DNA of 64,000 bases, taken from NCBI RefSeq assembly GCF_039541795.1, contig NZ_BAABGX010000003.1:434001-498000 (forward strand). The letters are read 5' to 3'. Source of the stretch: Nibribacter koreensis (GTDB lineage Bacteria > Bacteroidota > Bacteroidia > Cytophagales > Hymenobacteraceae). Of the stretch, positions 8,813 to 17,019 are shown piece by piece. Both the position numbers and the translations under genes were made by a program. Each line of letters starts with the position of its first letter. Position 1 is the first letter of the stretch. Below the pieces are notes generated by a model. It did not search any database. It was not told the DNA's origin and saw only the letters and a program-made list of their open reading frames with translations.

Positions 8813-8945
8813 ATTTGGCACGATTATTACATTAGGTAATATAGTTTTGAGACTATACTGAACATTTTAACCGGAAATGAGTATGTATGTCCGATGCTAA
8901 AGACCTTAATAAATCTCTACATCATTCATTAAAAAGAAAAACACT

Positions 8946-9662
8946 ATGAAACTCTTGAAAGGAACATTCACCGCCATGTTAGCAGGAAGCTTACTGTTTG
9001 CTTCTTGTAAGTCAAGCGAAACCGCTAGCACCACTGGTACTACGCAAAATAAAGGAATGAGCAAGACCGCTAAAGGCGGTATCATTGGTGCCGGTTCTGG
9101 TGCCGTAATTGGTGGTATCATTGGTAAGGCCACTGGTAACACGGCTCGTGGAGCCATCATTGGAGCCGCCGCAGGTGGAGCCACCGGTGCGATCATTGGT
9201 CGTAGAATGGACAAGCAGGCAGAGGAGTTGGAGCGTGAAATGAAAAACGCCCAGGTAGAACGTGTAGGCGAGGGTATCAAAGTAACTTTTGACGCTGGTC
9301 TGTTGTTTGCCACTAACTCTGCTGAGTTGCAGGCTTCTTCTAGAGCTGACATCGCTAAATTGGCTGAGACGCTTAAGAAATACCCAGGAACCAACGTATT
9401 GGTAGAAGGACACGCTGACAACACTGGTAACGACGCTATCAACCAACCGCTTTCTGAGCGCAGAGCGCAGGCCGTGGCCAACTATGCTACTTCTTTGGGC
9501 GTAGAGTCTAGCCGCATCCAGACGCGTGGTTATGGTTCAACCCAGCCAATCGCGGACAACTCTACGGCTGCTGGCCGTCAGCAGAACCGTCGTGTAGAGG
9601 TGGCCATCTTCGCTAGTGAAGAATTGAAGAAAGCCGCTGAGCGTGGTGAAGTGAAATACTAA
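8946..9662 (+). CDS. OmpA-family lipoprotein with glycine-zipper domain
   Basis: 238 aa. Signal peptide with lipobox FASC (Cys ~21), a glycine zipper (~43-85, with GxxxG spacing as in GSGAVIGGIIGKATG), a short charged helix, then OmpA_C (~115-230) with VEGHADNTG, the SERRAQAVANYA helix and QQNRRVEV. This is the YiaD/LpoB-like arrangement: outer-membrane lipoprotein, possibly with zipper helices in the membrane, binding peptidoglycan. Flanked by terminators on both sides, so transcribed alone. A TAGTTTTG at 8842-8849 could be the -7 box but lacks a partner TTG. Confidence 0.9.
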   Translation: MKLLKGTFTAMLAGSLLFASCKSSETASTTGTTQNKGMSKTAKGGIIGAGSGAVIGGIIGKATGNTARGAIIGAAAGGATGAIIGRRMDKQAEELEREMKNAQVERVGEGIKVTFDAGLLFATNSAELQASSRADIAKLAETLKKYPGTNVLVEGHADNTGNDAINQPLSERRAQAVANYATSLGVESSRIQTRGYGSTQPIADNSTAAGRQQNRRVEVAIFASEELKKAAERGEVKY

Positions 9663-9685
9663 GCACCCGTTGCTTTTAACAGCTA

Positions 9686-9720
9686 AGAAGGCTGGCCTGC
9701 AAAGGCCAGCCTTCTTTTTT
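9686..9720 (+). terminator. Terminator after the glycine-zipper OmpA gene
   Basis: AAGAAGGCTGGCCT with its complement, 4-nt loop, then a T8 run. Textbook intrinsic terminator 23 bp past the stop codon. Confidence 0.9.
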
Positions 9721-9789
9721 TGCGCCCGGTACAATCCAACCTCTTGGGCAAGGACCCGTTTAAGCGGTAGTGACTAATTGTACAAAACT

Positions 9790-10455
9790 ATGAAACTAAA
9801 CATAAAGCCAGTTGGCATCCTCTTGTTGGCGCTTACCCTGGGCGCCTGTGAGAAAGTGAAGAATGAAGAAGCCCGCGCCGACCTGCCCCAGACTACGGTA
9901 GAAGACACCTTGGTCTTTACGCCAGACAGCGCAGACATTGACACCACGGGCGTGGCCTACACCGGTGATGACAGCACCTACAACAGGTATGCCTCTGAGT
10001 GGCCAGATGAGGACATGGCCTACACCCCCAGGTCAGAGAGAACCAGCAGCGGTTCCCAAACCGTTAGAACTACTGCTTCGGCCTCTGGCAACGCGGCAGG
10101 TGCCGCTACTGAGGTAGAAACAAGAACAAATACCAACACCAGCTCAACGGTGAAAACCGAAACGAAAACCCCCACGCCCGCAAGGCGTACCGTTTCTACG
10201 GTGTATCGTAAACCCACCAAGGCTGCTTTGCAACGGTCTTTGGCCAATGATGCCCGCCGGTCCAGCCAGATGAGTCTAGAGGAATTGCGCCGTTACTGGA
10301 CTTCGCGCCAGTATTACTACAAGCGGGCTTCTAAAGAAGTGAAATACGTGGCCGGCAAGGTGAAAATCAACATCAACCAGGAAGAGACCAAGATTGAAAC
10401 CCCGCTGGGCAAAGTGAAGATGGAGCCCGGCGACGTGAAAGTGAAGCCGAACTAA
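9790..10455 (+). CDS. Hypothetical lipoprotein, Ser/Thr-rich
   Basis: 221 aa from ATG at 9790, not the TTG at 9778, because MKLNIKPVGILLLALTLG is a lipoprotein signal with lipobox LGAC (Cys ~20). The middle (~25-130) is low-complexity, rich in Thr/Ser/Glu/Asp, like a surface linker. A basic patch RRTVSTVYRKPTKAAL follows (~135-150), and the tail (~180-221) carries repeated Lys/Val-rich beta-prone stretches such as KVKINI and GKVKMEPGDVKVK. I recognise no domain. Probably an envelope protein of unknown role. Convergent with the downstream DUF2238 gene, sharing an extended P38 as the likely bidirectional terminator. Confidence 0.75.
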   Translation: MKLNIKPVGILLLALTLGACEKVKNEEARADLPQTTVEDTLVFTPDSADIDTTGVAYTGDDSTYNRYASEWPDEDMAYTPRSERTSSGSQTVRTTASASGNAAGAATEVETRTNTNTSSTVKTETKTPTPARRTVSTVYRKPTKAALQRSLANDARRSSQMSLEELRRYWTSRQYYYKRASKEVKYVAGKVKININQEETKIETPLGKVKMEPGDVKVKPN

Positions 10456-10470
10456 TCTGTTAGAGAACAG

Positions 10471-10532
10471 AAAAGTAATTCCCGTTTTTGGGCTGTTTTG
10501 CAGAAAACAGCCCAAAAACGGGAATTACTTTT
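10471..10532. repeat. P38 palindrome, copy 5 (29-bp perfect arms)
   Basis: Core 10483-10520, centre GCAG. The palindrome continues outward through AAAAGTAATTCC and its complement, giving 29-bp perfect arms. It spans the gap between convergent genes and covers the stop codon of the minus-strand gene (10525-10527). Confidence 0.95.
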
Positions 10533-11184
10533 TAGCGGAGAACCTATTGGCTAAGAAGACGGTGCCCATGGTGAGCATGGCGCCAAACATGGCAATGGCA
10601 ATGTCTTTCTGGGCATCCCAGATGTCGCCTTGCGTTCCCAGATAGGCCATGCCCTGCGCCGGGAAGAAGATATCGGCTACGGCCCACTCAATCAATTCAT
10701 AGAAAGCGCCCAGGCTGATGGTGAGTTCAATGGGCAACAGCAAGGCAAACAGTAACCGCATGTTGGTGAGGCGTCTAAAGGCCTCATATAGGGGGTAGGC
10801 CAGCAAGAACCCAAACCCGAAGTGCACCAACCGGTCATAGTGGTTTCTGGCCAGGTCCAATTCGTCTTTCACCCAATACCCAAACGGGTTTTCTGAGTAG
10901 GTATACTGGCTGCCGTACACGTGCAGCATCATAAACAGAAACATGCAGGTGTAGCTGGCATCAGAAAACTTAAAGTGCTTGTAAAACGCCACCAGCAGGA
11001 TGATGGCCGTGAACGTGAGCGTATTCTCCAGCCACCAGTTGTTTAAGTCTGGCGTGTTAAAGCCGGTGTAGGCCCAGTAGCCCAGAAAAATAAGTACATA
11101 GGCAATAAGTAATGGATTCTTCCTGAAATGCTGGCGCTCAGGGTCAAGGGCAAACGTAAAAGCCATACGGGATCTAATGAACAA
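10525..11184 (-). CDS. DUF2238 family membrane protein (YjdF-like)
   Basis: 219 aa inner-membrane protein with about six hydrophobic segments (first at ~27-41, last near ~198-213). The region DRLVHFGFGFLLAYPLYE and the later GAFYELIEWAVADIFF plus TQGDIWDAQKDIAIAMFGA are signatures of the YjdF/DUF2238 family, whose biochemical role is unknown. An in-frame ATG at 11166 (MAFTFAL) is an alternative start. Convergent with the lipoprotein gene; not in an operon with the next minus-strand gene, which is a hydrolase more than 150 bp away. Confidence 0.85.
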   Translation of the reverse strand: MFIRSRMAFTFALDPERQHFRKNPLLIAYVLIFLGYWAYTGFNTPDLNNWWLENTLTFTAIILLVAFYKHFKFSDASYTCMFLFMMLHVYGSQYTYSENPFGYWVKDELDLARNHYDRLVHFGFGFLLAYPLYEAFRRLTNMRLLFALLLPIELTISLGAFYELIEWAVADIFFPAQGMAYLGTQGDIWDAQKDIAIAMFGAMLTMGTVFLANRFSAKK

Positions 11185-11291
11185 AGCGCAAGATAGCGGT
11201 TCTGCCTAAGATTTAATCTAAAACCCTAGCCGCTGCTTGCGCTCTCTTCTTTCTAAAATTTTGATGGGGGAGGGGCCTTGTCTTGCAGATT

Positions 11292-11329
11292 CGTTTTTGG
11301 CTTGTTTTACAGGAAACAGGCCAAAAACG
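11292..11329. repeat. P38 palindrome, copy 6
   Basis: 38 bp, centre CAGG-like, one mismatch in the inner arm. Lies 9 bp past the stop codon of the MBL-fold gene. Confidence 0.88.
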
Positions 11330-11338
11330 AAAGCTGTG

Positions 11339-12064
11339 TCAAAGACTCAGCTGCTTTTGTAGGGAGTCGCTGGTAATCATCATGTTGGGCTGATGGTACA
11401 CCAGCGGGAAGGGATTGTCTTCAGGGTTTTGGGTAGGGTCGCAATGGTAGCCATACAGGTTATAGTCGCCTACCAGGGGTATCAGCTTTTTATAATAGGT
11501 GTGGGCCGTGTTCTGTTCATTGAACGTGATGTCATGGTAGATGCAGGTGGGGCGCGGCGGCAGGCTCCTGATGTGGGCGAACAAGGCTTCGGGCTGGCCC
11601 AAATCTCCTGAGAAGACCACGCGGTTGCCTTCGTCCTCAAAGATATAGGCATAGGACTGGTAGTTCTCGGCGTGCTGGCCAAAGGTGTCTACTGCGGTAA
11701 TGCCCGGCATCTCAGACAAAGGGAGGAACTCGGCGTACTCTTCTGGCTTCTGCAGCTGCAACCGCAAGAACTCATACAGCTCACTCCTGAAGTCATCATC
11801 TGGGTATAAAATAATGGGCCGGCAGTTCTTGTTGAAGAAGTGGCAGTGCAACAGCACGTTGGCCAGGCTGCCGGTATGGTCATTGTGCAGGTGGGTGAGC
11901 AGGATATATTCTATGGTGCGCGTGAGCTGGTGCTGGCGCAGCGCCGGGTACACGGTAAAGCCGCAGTCCAGCAGAATGCTTTTCTCTTTGAAAGAGACCA
12001 TGGCCGCCGAATTGCCGTAGTCGGTGTCAAAGGCTCCTCCGGTTCCTAAAAATCTGAATTTCAT
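11339..12064 (-). CDS. MBL-fold metallo-hydrolase (RNase Z-like subgroup)
   Basis: 241 aa. N-terminus KFRFLGTGGAFDTDYGNSA is typical of RNase Z/PhnP-type beta-lactamase folds, followed by the metal motif THLHNDHTGS (~57-66), a distal VVFSGDLGQP (~149-158, metal-bridging Asp) and YGYHCDP (~219-225, a candidate late His ligand). A two-metal phosphodiesterase or hydrolase is expected; substrate unknown. It lacks the exosite arm of true tRNase Z as far as I can see. Divergent from the endonuclease III gene with almost no gap, so the two promoters overlap or lie within the 5' ends. Confidence 0.82.
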   Translation of the reverse strand: MKFRFLGTGGAFDTDYGNSAAMVSFKEKSILLDCGFTVYPALRQHQLTRTIEYILLTHLHNDHTGSLANVLLHCHFFNKNCRPIILYPDDDFRSELYEFLRLQLQKPEEYAEFLPLSEMPGITAVDTFGQHAENYQSYAYIFEDEGNRVVFSGDLGQPEALFAHIRSLPPRPTCIYHDITFNEQNTAHTYYKKLIPLVGDYNLYGYHCDPTQNPEDNPFPLVYHQPNMMITSDSLQKQLSL

Positions 12065-12130
12065 AGCGTTATGGATGTTGTGAGTCTGTCAGGTTTTGTA
12101 CGTAAACTTTCCCTTGGGAGGCGCGTTTCA

Positions 12131-12859
12131 ATGACAAACCTTTCTGATTGTATGTCGTCACTGGCCCACACCCTTTCGCCCAAAGACAAAGCCTGGCAGG
12201 TACACCTACGGTTAAACGACGTGTTTGGACTTCTGCCCACCTACCCCCGGCGGGACCCCATGCGCGAACTCATCTCTACCATGCTCTCGCATAGGACCAC
12301 GCACGCCAATGAAGAAAAGGCCTATTCCCAGATGCTGGAGCGGTTCCCCACGTGGCAAGAGGTGATGGACGCCCCCGTAGAAGAACTGGCAGACGCGCTG
12401 TCTCCGGCCGAGTTCCCCGGCGCCAAGGCGGTGAACATCCAGAAGACCCTGCGCATCATTCAGCAGACGCATCCAGACTTTAACCTGGCTTTTCTGGAGC
12501 AGATGGATGTGGCGCCTGCCATGGACTGGCTCATGGCGCTGCCCGGCGTAGGCCTGAAGACGGCCACCTTGGTCTTGCTGTTCAACTTTCATAAGCCGGT
12601 GTTGCCCGTAGACACGCACGTGCACCGCATTAGTCAGCGGGTGGGTTTGATTGGCGCCAAAGTCACCCATGACAAAGCGCACGCCATCTTGTTAGAGATG
12701 TTTCCCCCAGACGCTCAGGTGCTGTATAACTTTCACCGGCACATGCTCAAGCACGGCCAAAAGGTCTGCACCTTCAGGAACCCCAGATGCGGGTCTTGTG
12801 ACCTGCAGAACCTGTGTAACTATTATGAAGAAGTGCGCAGCAAGGGCATTGACGTGTAA
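12131..12859 (+). CDS. nth: Endonuclease III-family DNA glycosylase/AP lyase
   Basis: Base-excision repair enzyme (HhH-GPD fold) acting on oxidised pyrimidines. The helix-hairpin-helix LPGVGLKTATLVL contains the catalytic Lys, and the catalytic Asp follows in LPVDTHVHRI. A C-terminal 4Fe-4S loop is complete (C-x6-C-x2-C-x5-C in the CTFRNPRCGSCDLQNLC region). I chose ATG 12131 (242 aa); the frame opens at 12071 and ATG 12152 is also possible, and the true start cannot be settled by a ribosome site. The family is normally 210-240 aa. Followed within 4 bp of the stop by P38 copy 7 and a repeat island. Confidence 0.88.
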   Translation: MTNLSDCMSSLAHTLSPKDKAWQVHLRLNDVFGLLPTYPRRDPMRELISTMLSHRTTHANEEKAYSQMLERFPTWQEVMDAPVEELADALSPAEFPGAKAVNIQKTLRIIQQTHPDFNLAFLEQMDVAPAMDWLMALPGVGLKTATLVLLFNFHKPVLPVDTHVHRISQRVGLIGAKVTHDKAHAILLEMFPPDAQVLYNFHRHMLKHGQKVCTFRNPRCGSCDLQNLCNYYEEVRSKGIDV

Positions 12860-12862
12860 AAC

Positions 12863-12900
12863 CGTTTTTGGGCTGTTTTCTTAAAAATAAGCTGAAAATG
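12863..12900. repeat. P38 palindrome, copy 7
   Basis: Degenerate right arm (GCTGAAAATG). Begins 3 bp after the nth stop codon and forms the left boundary of a repeat island that also occurs at 37461. Confidence 0.78.
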
Positions 12901-12941
12901 GTTATGATTGTTGGCGATACTAAAGCTGTTATTAAACGCAA

Positions 12942-12978
12942 TTCTCCCCTTGAGGGGAGCGTAGAGGGGTGTTTACAC
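12942..12978 (+). repeat. GC-rich hairpin family B, copy 1
   Basis: 37-bp element: CTCCCCTTGAGGGGAG hairpin, then GTAGAGGGGTGTTTACAC. The same element occurs at 16306 (inverted), 32059, 32169 (inverted) and 37549. Confidence 0.85.
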
Positions 12979-13002
12979 AAGTTGAGCATACCTCTCGCCG
13001 TC

Positions 13003-13020
13003 GTTGGTGTTATCACCAAC
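13003..13020. repeat. Small hairpin GTTGGTG-TTAT-CACCAAC
   Basis: 7-bp perfect stem. The counterpart in the second island is at 37610-37627 with loop TTCT, and a degenerate version is at 16648-16665. Confidence 0.75.
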
Positions 13021-13095
13021 AACCATGACTGCTGTCCAAGCCGCTACCTCCCAATTCCTCTTACTAAGCTTTTCCTTCAATTACTTTCTGCCCGG

Positions 13096-13362
13096 GTTTG
13101 TCACTTTTCTCCTTGATGAGAAAAGTAACCAAAAGAATCAAGAGCCCCCGAACTCGCTGACCGCTCAGACAGGGCGGGGGCTCAGAGAGGTGCACCTGGC
13201 TGGCGTGATTCGTTTCATGGTGAACTTACGCCAATGCCATATGAGAAGTCACTGCTATCTCCCTCGGGCAAAGAGACTTAAATTGACCAGTCTCTTTTCC
13301 CTCGGTCAAGGGCTGGCGGACTGCTGTTGGAGCGGTTGCAATGTTTACATGCGCTGGCGCGG
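13096..13362 (+). repeat. Multi-hairpin module C, copy 1
   Basis: About 265 bp matching 37764-38028. The first 89 bp (to 13184) are identical by eye; the rest is roughly 80% alike. It contains three stems: ACTTTTCT/AGAAAAGT, AGCCCCCG/CGGGGGCT, and GCAAAGAGACT with AGTCTCTTTTCC. No credible reading frame is shared by the two copies, so a structured RNA or non-coding mobile unit is more likely than a gene. Confidence 0.85.
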
Positions 13363-13384
13363 GGGGTGGAGATTTGGAATGATT

Positions 13385-13421
13385 CATTTTTGCCTGTTTT
13401 CTGGGAAGCGGGCTGAAAACG
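13385..13421. repeat. P38 palindrome, copy 8 (decayed)
   Basis: 37 bp, one base short and several stem mismatches. Closes the right side of module C copy 1. Confidence 0.65.
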
Positions 13422-13433
13422 GAACAGCGCAGT

Positions 13434-13469
13434 CCCTTCTCCCTGAGGGAGAAGGTTAGGATGAGGGGG
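13434..13469. repeat. Hairpin CTTCTCCCTGAGGGAGAAG
   Basis: Perfect CTTCTCCCT/AGGGAGAAG inverted repeat followed by GTTAGGATGAGGG. Similar in reverse complement to the CTCTCCCGTGAAGAGG element after the receptor gene at 16149-16177. Confidence 0.6.
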
Positions 13470-13578
13470 TTGGCGTTGCAGAACCTTTTTTGCAGAAGTT
13501 GTAAAGACAACGGATTGCCTTGTCTCTCCCTCATTCCAGATAAAACTCTTCTCCACTGAGAGCGTTTTCGGCAACGGC

Positions 13579-13616
13579 CGGTTTTGGGCTGTTTTGTGAA
13601 AAAGAGGCCAAAAACG
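13579..13616. repeat. P38 palindrome, copy 9
   Basis: 38 bp, arms CGGTTTTGGGCTGTTTT against GAGGCCAAAAACG. Lies 80 bp upstream of the TonB receptor gene. Confidence 0.82.
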
Positions 13617-13695
13617 GAGTTTGCTTGCATTTTAAAACATAAAGCCCCATTTAGAGGTTGCACGCGTAAAATCACTGTATTTGCCATTATCTGCC

Positions 13696-16143
13696 ATGAG
13701 ACCCTTCTTCGTCCTGTTTTCGTTTGTCTTTATCTTGAATTTTTATCAGGCGCAAGCCCAAAGCGTGGGAAGGATTACGGGCGTAGTGCGGGACAGGAAT
13801 ACGCAGGAACCCATCATCGGTGCCACGGTAAGTTTAGAGGGAACCACCCTAGGTGTCTCCACCGATGCCCAGGGCCGTTACAGACTGGAAAGCGTGCCCA
13901 CGGGCAGTTACAACCTCAAGGCCACCTATTTAGGCTATGAACCCATTACGCGTTATAATGTGCCAGTGACTTCGGGCAACGCCTTGACGCTTAACTTAGA
14001 CCTGGCTCCCAGCCAGACCCAATTGCAAGCGGTAGAAATAGCCATGGACCGGTCCATTAGGGTGGCTATGGCAGAGACGCCATTATCCGTGCAGAGTTTG
14101 AGCAGTGAAGAGATTAAGAGCAACCCGGGTGGGAATTTCGATATATCCAGGGTGATACAGACTTTGCCAGGAGTGGCCGGAGCGGGGAGCACGGGCGCCG
14201 GTTTCAGAAATGACATTGTGATCAGGGGCGGCGGACCCGGTGAGAACGTCTTTTTTCTAGATGGCATTGAGATACCGGTCATCAACCACTTTTCTACGCA
14301 GGGGAGTAGCGGCGGTCCGCAGGGCATCTTGAACGTGTCCTTTATTGAGGACGTGACCCTGAGCACCAGCGCCTTTGACGCCAGGTATGACAACGCCCTA
14401 TCCAGCGTGTTCCAGTTTAAACAACGCGACGGCAACCCAGACCGCCTGCAAGGCAACGTGCGCCTAAGCGCGACGGAGCTGGCGGGTACCCTAGAAGGTC
14501 CGCTGGCGCCTAGGACTACTTTTTTGGCATCGGCCAGACGGTCTTATTTGCAGTTGCTGTTCAAGGCCATTGACTTACCCATCCGGCCCAACTATTGGGA
14601 TTTTCAGTACAAGGTCACGCATCAGTTGAACGCCAAAACCACCATCACGGCATTGGGCATTGGCGCTATTGACGAGTTCAGTTTTGCCGTGCCTAAAAAA
14701 TCATCGCCTGAGAATGAGTACATCATCAGGTCTAACCCGCTCATTAATCAATGGAATTACACGACAGGGATTAGCTTGAAGCGCTCTTTAGAGAACGGCT
14801 TTGTGCAGGTGTCTTTGAGCAGGAACGTCTTTGAAAACGACTTAGACCGTTTTGAGGACGCACAGTACGGCGATGAATCCAGAAGAGTGCTCAAGGCGCG
14901 GTCCCAGGAAAGAGAGAATAAGCTGAGACTAGACGTGAACCAGTTTGTGGGTGGCTGGAAGTTCTCCTACGGCGCTATTGGGCAGTACGTGGGCTATGAC
15001 AACAACTTCTTCAGCCAGCTACGGCAGGAGGTGCGAGACCAAAACGGAAACGTAGTGCAGCCAAGGGTAGTCCTGGATTTTGACACCAATTTAAATTTCT
15101 TCCGCTACGGCCTGTATGGGCAAACGTCCAAGAGCTTTCTGCAAGATAAACTGAGCCTTTCTTTGGGCCTGCGCACGGATATGAACTCGTTCACTACGGA
15201 TGGCAACAACCCGCTGGAAACGCTGTCGCCCCGCTTGTCTGCGTCTTACTCTTTAACGGAGCGCTGGAAACTGAATGGTTCTGTGGGTACTTATTACCGT
15301 CTACCCATCTACACAGTGCTGGGCTATAAAGATGCCTCTGGCGCGTACGTGAACCAAGATAGTGACTACATCCAATCTACGCATTACGTGGCAGGAGTGG
15401 AGTTTTTGCCTACCATTGCCAACCGCCTCACCGTGGAGGGCTTTTACAAGCGCTACGGTAACTACCCGGTTTCTTTGCGCGATGGCGTTTCTCTGGCCAA
15501 CCAAGGCATTGAGTTTGGCGCGATTGGCAACGAGGCCGTAGCTAGCGTGGGCAAAGGACGCGCATATGGCGCCGAGTTTTTCTTCCAGCAGAAGCTAACG
15601 CGGGGTTTGTACGGCTCTGTTTCGTATACGCTGGTGCGCAGTGAGTTCACGGGCCTGGACAACGAAAACTACATCGCCTCGGCGTGGGACAACCGTCACC
15701 TAGTATCCGCGTTGCTGGGCTGGCAGTTTGGCAAGAACTGGGAACTGGGCGGCAAGTACCGTTTTGCCGGCGGCTCGCCCTACACGCCGTTTGACTTGGA
15801 AGCCTCGCAACAAAACTACGCTTCCCTAGGCACCGGCCTGCTGGACTATGACCGCCTGAACACGCAGCGCCTGCGCTCGTTCCAACAGTTGGACGTGCGC
15901 CTGGACAAAAAGTGGAACTACAAACGCACTACCTTGTCTGTGTACATAGACATCCAAAACATCTTCCGGTTCAAAGGCCCATCTTTACCGCAATACACCT
16001 TCCAGCGCAACGCAGACAACACCGGCTTTGCCACCACAGACGGACAGAGCTTACAAGCCAACGGCTCCAATGCCATTCCCTTGATTCTGGATGAGGATGA
16101 CGTGACGTTCTTGCCTAGCTTCGGGTTTGTGTTTGAGTTTTAA
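13696..16143 (+). CDS. TonB-dependent receptor with carboxypeptidase-like regulatory domain
   Basis: 815 aa outer-membrane active transporter. Signal peptide MRPFFVLFSFVFILNFYQAQ, CarboxypepD_reg-like beta-sandwich (~24-105: GRITGVVRDRNTQEPIIGAT through YLGYEPI), plug domain (~120-235, with IRGGGPGENVFFLDGIEIP), then a 22-strand barrel ending in FGFVFEF with C-terminal Phe as expected for BAM recognition. No SusD partner follows, so a polysaccharide-utilisation role is not supported. The cargo (siderophore, peptide or other) is unknown. ATG 13696 is chosen over an upstream TTG at 13681 because the signal peptide begins there. Framed by repeat islands on both sides. Confidence 0.93.
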   Translation: MRPFFVLFSFVFILNFYQAQAQSVGRITGVVRDRNTQEPIIGATVSLEGTTLGVSTDAQGRYRLESVPTGSYNLKATYLGYEPITRYNVPVTSGNALTLNLDLAPSQTQLQAVEIAMDRSIRVAMAETPLSVQSLSSEEIKSNPGGNFDISRVIQTLPGVAGAGSTGAGFRNDIVIRGGGPGENVFFLDGIEIPVINHFSTQGSSGGPQGILNVSFIEDVTLSTSAFDARYDNALSSVFQFKQRDGNPDRLQGNVRLSATELAGTLEGPLAPRTTFLASARRSYLQLLFKAIDLPIRPNYWDFQYKVTHQLNAKTTITALGIGAIDEFSFAVPKKSSPENEYIIRSNPLINQWNYTTGISLKRSLENGFVQVSLSRNVFENDLDRFEDAQYGDESRRVLKARSQERENKLRLDVNQFVGGWKFSYGAIGQYVGYDNNFFSQLRQEVRDQNGNVVQPRVVLDFDTNLNFFRYGLYGQTSKSFLQDKLSLSLGLRTDMNSFTTDGNNPLETLSPRLSASYSLTERWKLNGSVGTYYRLPIYTVLGYKDASGAYVNQDSDYIQSTHYVAGVEFLPTIANRLTVEGFYKRYGNYPVSLRDGVSLANQGIEFGAIGNEAVASVGKGRAYGAEFFFQQKLTRGLYGSVSYTLVRSEFTGLDNENYIASAWDNRHLVSALLGWQFGKNWELGGKYRFAGGSPYTPFDLEASQQNYASLGTGLLDYDRLNTQRLRSFQQLDVRLDKKWNYKRTTLSVYIDIQNIFRFKGPSLPQYTFQRNADNTGFATTDGQSLQANGSNAIPLILDEDDVTFLPSFGFVFEF

Positions 16144-16148
16144 ACCTC

Positions 16149-16187
16149 ACCCCAATCCCTCTCCCGTGAAGAGGGGCTTTTTTGTAA
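16149..16187 (+). terminator. Hairpin and T-run after the TonB receptor gene
   Basis: CCCTCTCCCGTGAAGAGGGG hairpin followed by CTTTTTTG, 15-30 bp past the stop codon. P38 copy 10 starts 3 bp later. Confidence 0.65.
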
Positions 16188-16189
16188 TG

Positions 16190-16227
16190 CGTTTTTGGGC
16201 TGGTTTTGGGTAATGAGCCCAAAAACG
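16190..16227. repeat. P38 palindrome, copy 10
   Basis: 38 bp, outer arms intact (CGTTTTTGGGCT/AGCCCAAAAACG), centre decayed. Left edge of the second repeat island. Confidence 0.82.
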
Positions 16228-16305
16228 GGATAGTTACTAGTAGGAGCCTTCACAACCGAGGGTTTTTAATCGATTGATATTTTTTTCTGATATTTTTATC
16301 CACTA

Positions 16306-16342
16306 GTGTAAACACCCCCCTTCGCCCCCCTCAAGGGGGGAG
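16306..16342 (-). repeat. GC-rich hairpin family B, copy 2 (inverted)
   Basis: GTGTAAACACCCCCC followed by CCCCCCTCAAGGGGGG. This is the reverse complement of family B with compensating changes that lengthen the G:C stem. Confidence 0.82.
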
Positions 16343-16689
16343 TCTGAGCTTAGTATCAGCCTTTGCTACCCGCACCCTGATCCAGTCTTTCCGTCGAGTC
16401 GCCTAAGCAGGTTGCCGCCTCTGACTTATCAGCAGTTACTACAGAGCAGGAACCGGTCAAATACCCCATGAAGCAGCCACGCAGAAGAGGCAAGCTGGTA
16501 CAGCGCGAGGCGGGAAGACGGGGCCCCGCGGCCGCGAGCGCTTGGCAGTAGAAATGAAACAAAGCAGCATAAGGGCACCGGATGAAGCGGCCTTGCTCAA
16601 GATTAGCTAACTGCGTGCACGGCAGATGGGAATGGAAAGTAAAAGCGGTTGGTAGGAGCACCAACAACCCAGGAAATCGGATAAAATAG
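16343..16689. other. Non-coding interior of repeat island 2
   Basis: About 350 bp without a credible gene. A 121-codon minus-strand frame exists but starts inside a repeat hairpin. It contains a GC-rich block GGGGCCCCGCGGCCGCGAG (~16521-16539) and a degenerate GTTGGT/ACCAAC hairpin at 16648-16665. Not recognisably module C. Confidence 0.55.
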
Positions 16690-16718
16690 GTCATCCCCTT
16701 ACCCCTTTCAAAGGGGGA
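16690..16718 (-). repeat. GC-rich hairpin family B2 (inverted)
   Basis: GTCATCCCCTTACCCC then TTTCAAAGGGGGA. Reverse complement of the TCCCCCTTTGAAGGGGG element at 37656. Confidence 0.75.
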
Positions 16719-16783
16719 CAAAGAAGATTAAACCTCAGTCTGGGTTGTTTGTGAGAATACGCAATAAAAGCGAAAACCAATGC

Positions 16784-16865
16784 AAGTCTGAAGACTTATC
16801 CCGAGTCTGAAGACTCGAATCATCCCATGTCACGAGTCTGAAGACTCTTGCCAGAATTCTGGCAA
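16784..16865. repeat. Three GAGTCTGAAGACTC palindromes plus TTGCCAGAATTCTGGCAA
   Basis: 14-bp palindromes AAGTCTGAAGACTT (16784), GAGTCTGAAGACTC (16803) and again at 16834, then an 18-bp perfect palindrome at 16848-16865. The first differs from the others by a paired change at both ends, so the palindrome itself is conserved. Confidence 0.85.
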
Positions 16866-16886
16866 TAAACAATCAACCATCAAACC

Positions 16887-16924
16887 CGTTTTCCACCTCT
16901 TTTCCAGAAAACAACCCAAAAAGA
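16887..16924. repeat. P38 palindrome, copy 11 (decayed)
   Basis: CGTTTTCCACCTCTTTTCC against GAAAACAACCCAAAAAG. Recognisable length and centre but a poor stem. Right edge of repeat island 2. Confidence 0.55.
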
Positions 16925-17019
16925 GAGCAACAACAAAAACGACACTCACCGCTTATCTCCTTTAATCCGTATGCAATGCGTACCTTGCACAAGCCAAGGC
17001 ATCAGTAGAACCAACTTAA

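Noticed and set aside
9778..9789. TTG start of the Ser/Thr-rich lipoprotein
   Set aside because: ATG 9790 directly begins the signal peptide; the four extra residues add nothing.
13004..13687. Overlapping open frames of 98-153 codons in repeat island 1
   Set aside because: They run through hairpins and P38, are not conserved in the second copy of module C, and lack any motif.
16356..16721. 121-codon minus-strand frame between the TonB receptor and radical SAM genes
   Set aside because: Its first codons are the family B2 hairpin; no homology-like features.
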